Shown: positions 1 to 13,072 of the stretch, piece by piece
How the letters are laid out: each line of letters starts with the position of its first letter
Numbering within the stretch: the first letter of the stretch is position 1
NCBI RefSeq assembly: GCF_030247195.1
Contig: NC_080670.1
Coordinates: 156,190,580 to 156,254,579, forward strand
Length of the DNA: 64,000 nt
Direction: 5' to 3'
Source: Topomyia yanbarensis
Lineage: Eukaryota > Arthropoda > Insecta > Diptera > Culicidae
Notes under the pieces: model-generated
Told to the model about the DNA's origin: nothing
The model's input: only the letters and a program-made list of their open reading frames with translations
Databases searched by the model: none
Translations under genes and position numbers: made by a program

Positions 1-233
1 ACAAAAATGTTCTTGGGTGCGAAAAGAAGTGGCTTTGTATCACTCCATGACAACATTTGAATAGTGGCACGAAGCTAGATACGACCAGAAGATTTTATTG
101 GCAAACCTTCAGTGGCGGCACGCGATGATTTGCCGCCAGGGGCCAAAAATTAAATTTGCCGCCCCTTTTATAATGAATTTTCAAAAGAGTTCAATTTTTT
201 ACCATTTATTCGATTTTTTGAAAATTTTATATG

Positions 234-547
234 CACACCTAGAAAAAATCGTGTAAATTTACGTCTCCTGACCCTGACATATACGAGCATCAAAAATGAC
301 TTACTTTTACGTTTCATTTTAATTTTACTTGACGTTGAATTTCGCTGATAATGTAATTTTACGTCACATCTGGCGATTGTTCTGAGTGGCAATACGTGTA
401 ATTTTATGTTATTTCGCATGTAAAGTATTGTTTCATGTAAAATTAAACGGAGCGCTGTTATATTTCGGCATTTCGTGAATTACGGTTTACCAAATTATAT
501 CATGCTTGCAATTACGTCAACGATAAAATTCATATTTTTTTGGTGTG
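234..547. repeat. MITE, CACACC...GGTGTG family, copy 1
   Basis: It begins CACACCTAGAAAAAAT and ends TTTTTTTGGTGTG, an imperfect terminal inverted repeat, with sequence rich in AATTTTACRT motifs between. Two relatives occur at about 44771-45053 and 45789-46036; the last has clean TA target duplications, pointing to a Tc1/mariner-type origin. Here the flanking dinucleotides read TG rather than TA, probably through mutation. Non-coding, nested in the hAT element 110-2568. Confidence 0.6.
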
Positions 548-906
548 TGAAACTGTCCCCTTAAAAGTTTATGCGAGCAAGTTTCTAATTTAGAGATCGT
601 GGGTTTGTATTGTATTTGACCAGACCTGCAACCTTTTCTGGATCACTTGAAAAGTACATTTTTTATTTTGTGGCACTTTGTAATTATTTATTATACTAAT
701 AACAAGGTCGCCGAATGGTGAATACTTCCCAGTGTTCGCCAGCTTCCAGCTCGTGCCTCAGCTTTGTATGTAATTGCTTGTCAAACGTCCCTAGGTGAAA
801 GGGCGGCCAAGTGCATCTATCATAATATCAAATTTGCCTTAACAAACTATCAATAGTCATCATTATCTTAGTGACCTAGTGACCGGATAATTCAAATCAT
901 ATCTGA

Positions 907-1810
907 ATGTATTTTAGATTTCCAGGTTACTCGATCTTGGACCGCCAGTTCTATAGACGCCTACCGCATGCGCATCTTCTTCAATTGTGCACAGCCAGCG
1001 AGAGCGGGGTTTGTCTCGAAATTGACGACTTCTTCCAGGTTCTCTGCTCTGTTGTCGTAACTTTAATTGGTATCTCTTTCGTCTTTCGGCACTACAAGCC
1101 CAGCTCACTGTAGTCTGCCGTGTTTTATCAGCCTTTCAATGTCAGCATGGTTGTATACTTGGTACTGTCTGGACTATTCTCCATTTTCTACTGTGCTGCC
1201 GAGTATTGAACGCAGAATTCTTCCCCAAACAAGCCGAGCACTCGATACCCTGCGTCCTTCAACATGCATGGCCGTACAGAGCAACAAGGAGTATCAGCGA
1301 TTTGAATAGAGCTAGTTTCGCGCGCATTCTCGGGCTGTGGGACTCTAGCTGACTACGTAAACCATATTCGCAGCAGTAACATGCATTTTTCTTTTGCGGC
1401 TAACATCATTATCATATGTCACTAGTGTTCTAAGATATATAAATTGGTTTACCGTACCCCATCGTTTTCCACCTCAAACCCAACACGACAGCTACGTTCT
1501 CTGCCAGCTACCATGTACTTTGTCTTGTCCGCAAGTTGTTTTCCCTGAATATATCCATAATTTGTCGCATTTGGTCCGTCGTCGATCGTGCTTCTCGAAA
1601 CCCGCTTTGATATTCATCAACAAAGGATTCAGCCAACAGACGCAGTCTCCTCAAAAGAACACGAGATACTACCTTGTAGGCGGCATTGATGATCGTTATG
1701 TCTCGGAAGACATTATGTTCGAGTTTGTAGTCCTTCTCTAAGATAGGACATATGAGGCCATTCAACCAATCCGAAGGTATTCTTTCTACCACGCAGATTA
1801 TCCCGATCAC
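907..1810 (-). pseudogene. Non-LTR retrotransposon reverse transcriptase fragment
   Basis: The 5' part (1810-1508, minus) reads as the start of a LINE reverse transcriptase domain: IPSDWLNGLICPI, then ITIINAAYKVVSRVLLRRL, FVDEYQSGFREARSTTDQM and RQIMDIFRENN, matching the RT 0-2 region of insect endonuclease/RT LINEs. The catalytic Asp boxes are missing. The 3' part (about 1108-907) reads KPRSRWLCTIEEDAHAVGV, a typical C-terminal tail of the same kind of ORF. The centre is deleted or scrambled. A second copy with the same two blocks and orientation lies at 48420-49800. Inactive; the clade is not assigned. Confidence 0.7.
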
Positions 1811-2718
1811 GGAGTGGATTGCTTCTCACAACCGGTCACCTTTTAAACTTTTAGAGGTTCACGAAAAAATTGGTTGGTCTTCATGTTAGTTTTTCAACTT
1901 TGAAGACCAACCAGTGTTTTCGAAATTTCCTATTCTAAGCGTGTGCGAGAAAGAGAGGCAACACATAACTTTACACGAGAATATCTTTTTACTGCAAAAT
2001 CGTATCAATTTGCAGTCTTCGGTAATGTTGATCCTTACAACTTCAGCTACATATCTGCAGATTTTGGGATGCATAAGTTAATGTTGTACTGAATTTATTG
2101 TTTCGATTGCCCATTTTTCATATATTTTCATCCACAAACTTGAAAATTCTTGTGAGTGAACTAGAGTTTTTGAAAAAAGCTCATATTTGACAAATTGTAT
2201 GTAAAGCCAATTACCGTTTGATTTAACAGTGTTTCGAAAAAAGTCAAAATTGTCTAATACTCACACTACTACAAGGACATTCGGAAACTCATCTCCGTTG
2301 AATCTTTTGAGACTGATCAATAAGTATATAGTTTTGTTCGATCGCATCCGTCGTCCCGATTTCCTACCTTTTTAATTGTCAACAGATGCGAAAATAATAT
2401 AAATTCAAGTTTTTCCTTCACACTTGATTTTTATCGTGATTAATGAAACTTGAAAACTTGAACAATTACTAAAAAATGAAATAGAAATTTGTTGAGTAGG
2501 AAATGCCGCCTCCTGATTTTACCGCTCGGGGCGGTTGCCCCCTTCGCCCCCCCTTAGCGCCGCCACTGCAAACCTTGAAAGTTTTTACTTCCTTGTTTCC
2601 TCCGAAACGTCAAACTTGTGCTGGGCGGTGAGGAACAGTAGCCCCGCAAGTCCGCCTTAACACAAGTCTCGTCATCCATGATGAAACAATGAGGTTTCGT
2701 CAGCATCTGGGTGTACAG

Positions 2719-3894
2719 TAGAGTGACAGGAAAAAAATGACCCCTATCGGCCCACCTCTGAGTCGATTCCTAGTCCCACCAGGAGTACTTGCACCAAATT
2801 TGAAGCGAATCGGACAAGTCTAACTACCGGACCAACATGCTTGAAGTTTGTATGGGATTTTTCAACAATTTACATGAAGAAAACCCACTATCGCGCATTT
2901 TCGCCGCTAGGTGGCACTGTATGCATCGTATTATCACTGTAAGTGAAAATAAAAAAGATAATTTAATTGTCTACAACTTTGTCGAAGACTGCTAGTCAAT
3001 CCGGCGTTGCTAAAAGAAGTTATTAAACTTTTAACGAAGTAACGTCTGAGTCAGTTTTGCATGGGGCCTAACAGTGCATGGTTGTGTCACATGGTTGGGT
3101 CACACGAACTAAACATTTTTGTGAAATAATCGTCAGGTTTAGCTCAATGGTATGTTTAGAAGAATTATAGTAAATAATACGAGTCATGCTTTGATTAGCA
3201 AATTTTAGTTCTACATGTTACCGTATAGAGGGCGCCAACACTAACTTTTCAACGAAGAGAGATAGAAACTTGGTGTCTTCTACAAAGTTGTAGAACGGGC
3301 ATTTTTGAGTATTTCTTTCGAACATCTTGATACTCTATCTCTCTTCTACGAAAGGTTAGTGGTGGCGCCCTCTATGCGGTCACAGGTGGAACTTAAATTT
3401 TCTAACCAAAACATAACTCGTATTATTTACTACAATTCTTGAAAGCATACTGTTCAGCTAAATCTAACCCTTATTTCACAAATATGTATAATTCGCGGGA
3501 CTCGAGTACTGCTTTGACAACCATGCACTGCTAGGCCCCATGCAAAACTGACTCAGACATCACTTCGTTAAAAGTTTAATAACTTCGTTCAACAAAGCCG
3601 GATTTACTAGCAGTCTTCGACAAAGTTGTAGACAATTAAATTATCTTTCTTATTTTCACTTACAGTGATAATACGATGCATACAGTGCCACCTAGTGACG
3701 AAAATACGAACTAGTGAGTTTTCTCCATGTAAATTGTTGAAAAATCCCATATAAACTTCAGGCACGTTGGTCCGGTAGTTAGACTTGTCCGATTTGTTTC
3801 AAATTTGGTGAAAGTACTCCTGGTGGGACTAGGAATCGACTCAGGGGTGGGCCGATTGAGTTTTCAAAAATTCATCTTTTTTCTGGGCAGCCTA
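2719..3894. mobile_element. Foldback element, 1176 bp near-palindrome
   Basis: The whole element is one long inverted repeat centred near 3300: the left half (GGCCCACC..., TCCCACCAGGAGTACTT..., GTGCCACTTAGC-like blocks) recurs in reverse order and complement in the right half up to 3894. Ends read TAGAGTGACAGGAAAAAA and, reversed, TAGGCTGCCCAGAAAAAA. An 8-bp duplication GTGTACAG flanks it (2711-2718 and 3895-3902), so the two arms moved as one unit, by a hAT-like (8-bp) mechanism. The arms are similar but not identical. No coding capacity. A single diverged arm of the same family lies at about 16632-16850. Confidence 0.88.
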
Positions 3895-4040
3895 GTGTAC
3901 AGTTTCCGGGCACGTGACTTTTCCACCGTATTTTGCCTTTCGTCACGATTTGGAGCCTTCTGCACTTTAAACGTAGAAATCCCTCCCGATTCTTGGCTCT
4001 CTGAACAAAAATTCGATTTTTGGTTACATCCCTGACCGAA

Positions 4041-7000
4041 CCATTGGAATAAACGCTTACACTACATGCATGTGATCATGATCACTAATAGAACATCCAT
4101 TCTGATTGCATTTCTCCTTCCGTTCGATGCTCAGAATTTGGTAGTAACATTCACACAACTCACCGTTGACTCACGATTACGAGTTATTATTTAATGTCCC
4201 GATGAGAGAGTTGATTTTCCAGGTGCTTGCACAAAATCAATTCGCGACGTTGCTTTTCGGGTAACGCCGCTTTTTCCGATATTCGAAAAACTGACGGCGA
4301 TCAAAATACATTGTAAATAATACAGTCTAAACTACTTCTACCCAAATTTCGAAGAGAAAATACCCAATAGATTATTTTGTACAGCGATTTTTTCTCCGTG
4401 AAGCAATTTGTTGTGGGACACCCTTTAAAATGAGTTGATAAATGAAGCGGGTAAGGTGAGCTAACCACCGCCTCAGTTCAGACCAAGGAGTGAGCCGCTT
4501 ACCACAAATCGAGTTGTCTTGCAAACAGTGTGCTAGCTTGTGCCGCAATGTGCCACGTTGTGCCATGGTGTTCAGCAAAACAAAAACACGGGATTGAGTT
4601 GATAGAAGTGTGCCTCAGTGTTCTATACATTGTGATAACGAGTGAAATGATTGTGTATTACTGTGGACCGTATTCTTATATCGTGTTATCGTACATTGTT
4701 CTATGCCCTTGGCTCAGACACTGTTTCCAGCTATTCTCACAAACGTTTCCTAACTTTCTTTGAAAAATGCTATATGCGTAGCAGCCACACGAACGCGGTT
4801 CTTTTGTTTAAGCGCAAGACTATGCGCCACGCTTGGCTACCGAAATGCGACACGTAAAAGCTACAAATAGACGGAAGAAGTGGTTGACACTTTACTGCCA
4901 TGCCCTTTTCGTGTTGTCGGAAATCTTCCGACACCGTGCACGCCGCGCTCATGTCAATCAGTCGAATCTTCACGGGTGCACAACACGACAAGACGTGGAT
5001 TAATTAATTTTCTGTCTTGCCTGACAGTCTGGTGGACTTGAATGACTTGATAGGCGAGGGAGTTTCAGGACACTCCGGGGGATCGTTTCTTCTTGTTGGC
5101 CTAGGAATGTAGACGATACTGTTTGAGCTAAATTTGTTTGTATTTTGATAGAAAGCATCGGATAGACATTAAGCTTTCCTTCTGGTTTATGTTGTAAATT
5201 ATTTTTCGGGCCTTCCAAGTGTTAAATTTTCGTTTCCCCTCCTTTCGAGCTGTGGACCGTGTTAGATACAATATTGGGTGTACTCGTCGCTCGTAAAAAC
5301 AAACACCCTTGTAATAAGCCCGCATCATGTAACACGATGCTGCTTTTGTTACTACTAATACGTAAAAAATCACTTCAATGCATTAGCCCGATCAAATGTC
5401 CAGTCGTAAAAGAAGCACTTTCAGCCTGTGGTTATAAAACCACGATATTAATAAATTCAAATTAGGTCAGCTATGCACTTTTTTCGGATGAATACTTTTG
5501 CTCTTCAAAATACCCCCATGTAAAAATCGGTTTTTCGACCAGGTCATTGAAACAATCCGAATTTATTGCTCTGTTTCCGATGATTTATTAACGTTTTTTG
5601 TGTCTCCTAATGCTTGGTTTTTTTTCTGATGGTCCACATGTCATTTGTTATGTCGCGCGATGCTCTGACAAACGTGACGAGCCAGAAAGGCAGCGGGAAA
5701 AAATCCACTGACTGCCGGCGACCGTGTTGTTATTTCGATAGAATAGATTCTTGTTGCCACAGCGAACGAGTGGTTACAGATTCATTCCAATTGGTGCCCA
5801 GTAATGTTAGAAGCAAGGATTCTTGTTTAGGGGGGGGGGGGGGATTTAGGGAAATTTTAGGGAAAAAGCGGACCGGGGTTGTTGATTGATGACCTGGCCG
5901 ACGACTTACTTATTGGGTGCTTACAAAGCTAGGGATGTTCAGTTATTTGCGCTTCGTGTCGTACTTTAAGAGCAGCAATCAATCCTCGATAATTATAATT
6001 CACTTCATAATGCTTAACAGGCAAAGGACTGAATAAGCATCTTACCTTAGACTGAAAATTTTCAAAATTTTTAACCTATGCTAAATTGTTAAAGCATCCC
6101 CATAAACCCGAACCGTTAAGCACCGACAATCTGACGCGTGTCATTTTCGCGTTGAAAATGCCTTTGTTTTCATTTCCGCCCACACTGCCGCCGACCAGGC
6201 TAGCTAACATCGCTGGCATTCACCTAGTACGGACCCACGAATTCAATTGTTTGGTGGACGGGATAAATAAATGATTTTAGGATATGCTACCAAACACGGA
6301 TAGAAATATCATTAACGCTGTTTACGAGCAACGCCGGAATCCGTACAAAATCGAGGGGACATCGTTGGTTAATGAATCATTTTGAGGCCCGTCTGGTTAA
6401 GGATACAGGAGGAAAGAGTGCTCGGATTTGACATGCCTAAGGCTTTCAGTAATCAGCGGGGCGTTTGTAATTAAACTTATTAATCAAATCACAAAATGTT
6501 TGAAACACGAATTTCCATTCGTCAAATCCCGCTCGGAGATTGGAGAATCCTTTCCCACAGGATGTCAGCCAGGAGTTGTGACAAGCGTGACAAAACAACA
6601 CTTTTTGCATCATCGCCAAATAAACCGATTGGATGCGGCGCTGGTTATCGGATTTTTTACACTATTTGTCAATCTTTTCATCCTAAAAATTCAAAAGAGA
6701 ATCCTTATTATGATGTATTACATCGATGAAGGTGACGCCCTTCGAACGAAATGACATAATTGACCGGCTCGGGGATTGAAAAGCAAGTGACAGCGAACGG
6801 CGCTCGGCCTTTGGAGTTGATGAGCGGAGACGAAATTGAAAATTTACAGTTGACTTGCCTTGTTAGACACATTGCATGGGAAGGGGTTTCTGTCTTGGTA
6901 GCTTGGTAGCGACAAATCTGTCTTCGTTTCCGTGTGATGTGGCCTGTCGGGGTTTGGTCCGTTCCGCGCCAAAGTTTCCCAGCCGAAGGTACCCTAGGCA

Positions 7001-8300
7001 GTTGCGGTTTCGTCACGGTGTCACTTCAAAAGGAGGATCAATCGGTTTTTACTTCACCCTGCCCGAGAAGTGTCGATTGTAAATAAGGGACTGTTTAGGG
7101 GGAAAGAGATTTTAAGAAGTCGGTTTTTAAGATGCTAAGATTCTTTTAATTTCAATGCAGACTGTTTGAATCGAGCCCTAATTGAGTGAATAAAGAAGGT
7201 GCTGCTTTTGAGGGATAATATAATTAATTTTGTTATAGCGTCGTTTGTTGGTTTTACTGTGGTCTAGGAAATCTTGGTTGGATGGCCGCTTAATCAAGTT
7301 GAATAGCAATCAGTTTTGGATCAGTTTTAGCTGCCGAATTGCAAATTTATAAAAAAAACGCATTCGCAAACTATATAAAAAAATAAATAACTTAGTGAAG
7401 CCGGTACAAATATTTAAAAAAAATGCAAAAAGAAATATTTTGTTTGATTTGAGTACAGTCATCCATAATTTCAGAGCAAAATGTCGTGCGGCATCTCTTC
7501 CCTACAATTAGATGCTGCATCAAAATTGCGGGTGAGATGCCGCATATGATGGCGAAGGAACCATAGCTAAAAAATATTTTTTTCACATCGAAATGTCATT
7601 AAATGAACGTTTGCGTTGTAACGAGTACATATATGCCTATAGGTTGTCTGCAATGTGGTATAGAAATATTGTCTAAATGTTGTATAGTAATAGTATTGCT
7701 ATGTTAAGTTTAGTTTATTATTGTTTAGGTTATAAAATGCATGTTAAATGAATAATGATTGTGAAATAAATAATTTCAAAATAACTTCATAGATTTGGTC
7801 GACTATTAAGTCGACACAAATCTTCAATTGGGATTACCGCACACTAGGCTCCCATATAGGATAGGACTTGGCATAATAATATAAACAAATCAGTTCCTAA
7901 CATTCGTCTACCAATAAAACTGCTATCGACGCACCCGCTGATACGATGAAGATTTGCTACCGAATGAGGCCACTGACCCTTACGCAATATGCCGGGGGAA
8001 AGATTCTTTTTCGCTCTGTCATGTGGGAGAGAAGCGGCTTGGTATGATTAAAACTGTCCGTTAGAAAAAGATGACCCTTGCTACAATTCGGGATTTCGTG
8101 CATTTGAACACGATTTTCAAGAACTTCGCTAAGCAAGTTCCGGTACGAAGATTACCAAATGCCCGGATAATCTGAGGATTCCAAATGCTAGATTTCTCAC
8201 TTTGGTCTGACTAGTGGAAGAGGCAGGAGTTGTCCGTTTCTAAAATTCGCGTCGTGGTGTGTTTAAAACGGTAGCAAAGTGACATGAAGATTCCTTAACA
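4041..8300. other. Unassigned intergenic or intronic sequence
   Basis: No ORF here has recognisable motifs; open frames are short and uncorrelated. I see a G homopolymer of 14 at about 5830-5843, an AT-rich stretch around 7320-7450, and paired GCGGCATCTC motifs at about 7488 and, inverted, 7530, which recur at about 12000 and 12176. A GTCGAC-containing hairpin lies near 7797-7825. GC content is higher at 5640-5880 and 6780-7080, which may be older single-copy sequence. Confidence 0.4.
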
Positions 8301-8476
8301 GTTTGCTAAAACGTTACGTTTCCTTTCCCAAACAGCTAGGTAGAATCCCATTCAGTGGCAGTCAGTATAGGCAGTGTAGTGTGCGTATTTGTTTGATTAA
8401 AGGTAAGCCTCGTGTTCTCGTCCTACATGCAAAGTGCTTATTCTCTGGTTTGTGTGCGATGCTATTTTTCTCACAG

Positions 8477-8761
8477 ATTCGCAACGGTCAAACGCCCAAC
8501 ACACCACACAATATCGCTAGTGACAGCTTCTGACCCCACCGTCAGCTCTCAAGGTCTCCCGGCGGTACACGCGGCCGGAAGAGGGTCGCTGACGTCATCA
8601 ACGCGCCCTAGGCAGGGCAGACCAGCCGACACGCTACGATCGGCAACCAACATCATCTACGTTTTCGGTGACGACTTCGGCACAGGTTCCCGGAAGGCAG
8701 ACAGCAGAAAAACAGCTCCGTCGTCACCCGCAGAATGCAGTGAACAGCACGTAAAAAGGTC
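8477..8761 (+). other. Candidate spliced exon of an unknown gene
   Basis: This GC-rich block is bracketed by good splice signals. A donor AG|GTAAGC follows base 8402, a pyrimidine-rich acceptor TTTTTCTCACAG ends at 8476 (74-nt intron, a common insect size), and a donor GTGAGT starts at 8762. Upstream, GGCAGTCAGTATAGG near 8355-8372 contains the insect initiator TCAGT. One frame stays open through the block and its intron (8412-8765; SLTSSTRPRQGRPADTLR and similar low-complexity peptide), but it has no known domain. It could be a 5'-untranslated exon. No partner exon was identified. The call rests only on splice and initiator signals. Confidence 0.3.
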
Positions 8762-8914
8762 GTGAGTAAAATAAATGCACGTTTTCCGTTTGAGATTATC
8801 CATGCGCATGTGACCAAAACAGGGCCGCTACCCTAAGTTAAAAGCGAGCCTTTCGTAGTATCGGCCGCTTGCATACAGCAGGCCGAGAGAAAGCACACAA
8901 AGAGAACACACGAG

Positions 8915-10298
8915 CAGTGATGTACCGATGGGAAAAATTCCATCTTCCCGGGTTTTTATTTTTGGGTTTTAACCGGGTTTTTCCCAAATCATTTTAACCC
9001 GGACGAAATATGGGTTTTTTCGTTTTATCGAATGTATGAAGTTCATTTAATGTTTTTAACCTTTCGACAGTCGCGCTAGTGCACTGAGTGCACGCTGCTC
9101 TGAAAATCTAGCGAAATCGTCTTAGGGCACCAGCGCAGCGGTTGCTCGTTTAGTGGGCCATAAGCGTGACTTCCGGAGGATTAAAGAATCTTGCATTTAC
9201 ATTTGAGAGACCGAAAATAAAAGTCGCAAGGATAAAACATACTTTGTAGAACCCACTCCAGATATCTTAGCATGTAAAAATCGAATATAAACATCAAGCG
9301 TAAAAATCGGACAGAGATCCTTGACCATGAGAATCGCTTAGAATATTCTCACCCGAAAAAGTCGGCAAGTATGAACCTCCAGTATAATTCGCTCACAGGA
9401 AATTCGTTACATTCAAGATTAAAAGTTGGATAAAGAAAAGTCCTTTGTAAGAACCGCATATACCTTTTTACGGTTTTTATTCTATAGGACATAATCGAAA
9501 AGCTCCTGTCCGATTTTGAAACTTGAAGTTCAAATCCAATTTTCACATTCTACTATATTTATAACGGGTTTTACGAAGCAATTTCTGTTCCTGCGACTTT
9601 GATTTCGGTCCATTCCATATTCCAACTTGTTTCATATAATACTGGGAACAATAGTCATTGTTACTCTGACTAGTGAAAACTATAATAATCGTGTGATACC
9701 AAAACTACTTTTATTCTGCTTGTTACTCATTTTAGGGGTTGCTATACTTTTAGCGAAATAAGGTAGGTATTCACACAAAATTTAGAAAATACATATTTAG
9801 TTCGGTGAAAAGTAAAAGTGAGTAATATGCAAAAAAGGGAGTGGCCTTGACATTCGTCTTTAGTATGAACAGTAATCAGAACTCTCACAAATCGCAATCC
9901 AAATTCTTTCGGCATCAACTACATCAGAACCAGTAGAAAAAATGTTTAGTACGTTTGGGTGCATTCACAGTAAGAAACGCAATCGACTTAGCCCAAAACG
10001 TGTTGAAAAGTTTTATCACTTATTTAATTACAATATTTGTAAAGAAATGTTGGATCACGGCTATAACAATGATTCAATCAAGGAAAACCATTCAGAATTC
10101 ATATACATGCAAAACTTTGTGACAATAATGCGCAAAAAAATTAAAAATGTTTGGATAACAATACATTAATGTTCAATTACAAAAATATCAAAAAATTGCA
10201 AAAAAACCCAATCTTCCCGCGAAAAAACCGTTTTAACCGGGAAAAAACCTTGGGTTTTTCCTTAAAATTATAAAAAAACCCGATTTGGTACACCACTG
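8915..10298. mobile_element. Non-autonomous hAT element, 1384 bp
   Basis: Termini are CAGTGATGTACC and, reversed, CAGTGGTGTACC, followed by G-rich subterminal GGGTTTTT/AACCGGG arrays facing each other. A perfect 8-bp duplication CACACGAG flanks it (8907-8914 and 10299-10306). Interior AT-rich; the longest frame, 9942-10169 plus, has no recognisable motif. No transposase, so it would rely on one supplied in trans. Confidence 0.92.
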
Positions 10299-10344
10299 CA
10301 CACGAGGCACGAAAATAGACGCCACAAACAATGACGTAAATTAT

Positions 10345-10591
10345 AAGGTCTGGCAGATAAAGGGGTTTGCCTGCCTAGTAAAGCAAAAAAAAGATAAACA
10401 ATCCCGAAGCAACCAGTGATGACGTCATTGAGTTCCAAAATGGCAGCAGGCGAACATTAATCAAAACACACGGAGTGACGTCAGCACCTTCCACTTTTGC
10501 TATCGGTGATGTAAACAAACGGAAAAATCACATACACTATTATACATTTCTTCTGCGTATTGGTGATAGGTACAATCATCTGCCAGACCTT
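10345..10591. repeat. Short MITE with 14-bp terminal inverted repeats
   Basis: AAGGTCTGGCAGAT at 10345-10358 is matched exactly in reverse complement at 10578-10591. The 247-bp body contains two TGACGTCA-like sites. No clear target duplication, so the superfamily is open. Confidence 0.65.
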
Positions 10592-12972
<2,381 letters not shown>

Positions 12973-13072
12973 TGGCAATAAGGCTCGTTGTGGGAAATCC
13001 TGTTAGAATAATGTGGATCAGTAATCATCCACATTATTCTTACAGGATTTCCCACAACGAGCCTTATTGCCA
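12973..13072. repeat. 46-bp inverted repeat hairpin with 8-nt loop
   Basis: Bases 12973-13018 and 13027-13072 are reverse complements over 46 positions with one mismatch; the loop is CAGTAATC. The right arm runs straight into jockey-type ORF1 sequence, so it may be LINE-derived and the left arm an inverted copy. As RNA it would form a very stable stem. Confidence 0.9.

Larger units (their letters stand above)
110..2568. mobile_element. Non-autonomous hAT-type element, 2459 bp
   Basis: Both ends begin CAGTGGCGGC (reading inward) and the element is flanked by a perfect 8-bp target duplication, CAAACCTT at 102-109 and 2569-2576. Short CAGTG termini with 8-bp duplications are the mark of the hAT superfamily. 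No transposase is encoded. Inside lie a MITE (234-547) and a minus-strand LINE fragment (907-1810). The remainder (548-906 and 1811-2568) is AT-rich sequence in which I see nothing else. The element landed in the mariner-like transposase remnant that flanks it on both sides. Confidence 0.88.
1..4040 (-). pseudogene. ITmD37E mariner-like transposase remnant, split by two insertions
   Basis: Read on the minus strand, three blocks (about 4015-3903, 2710-2577 and 109-1) join into a decayed Tc1/mariner-type transposase. The first carries a KVQKAPNRDE stretch and RARKLYTQ; the second carries IMDDETCVKAD, the first catalytic Asp region of the ITmD37E family; after a frameshift the reading continues as KLSRFANK and then, past an internal deletion, LASCHYSN and EWYK. 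The second catalytic Asp, expected just before LASCHY, reads Tyr (tat). The family cuts and pastes DNA at TA dinucleotides. The foldback at 2719-3894 interrupts the RKLYTQ codons and the hAT at 110-2568 lies further on. The C-terminal part runs off the window's left edge. The frameshift, deletion and missing Asp mean it is inactive. Family assignment is from motif recognition. Confidence 0.75.
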
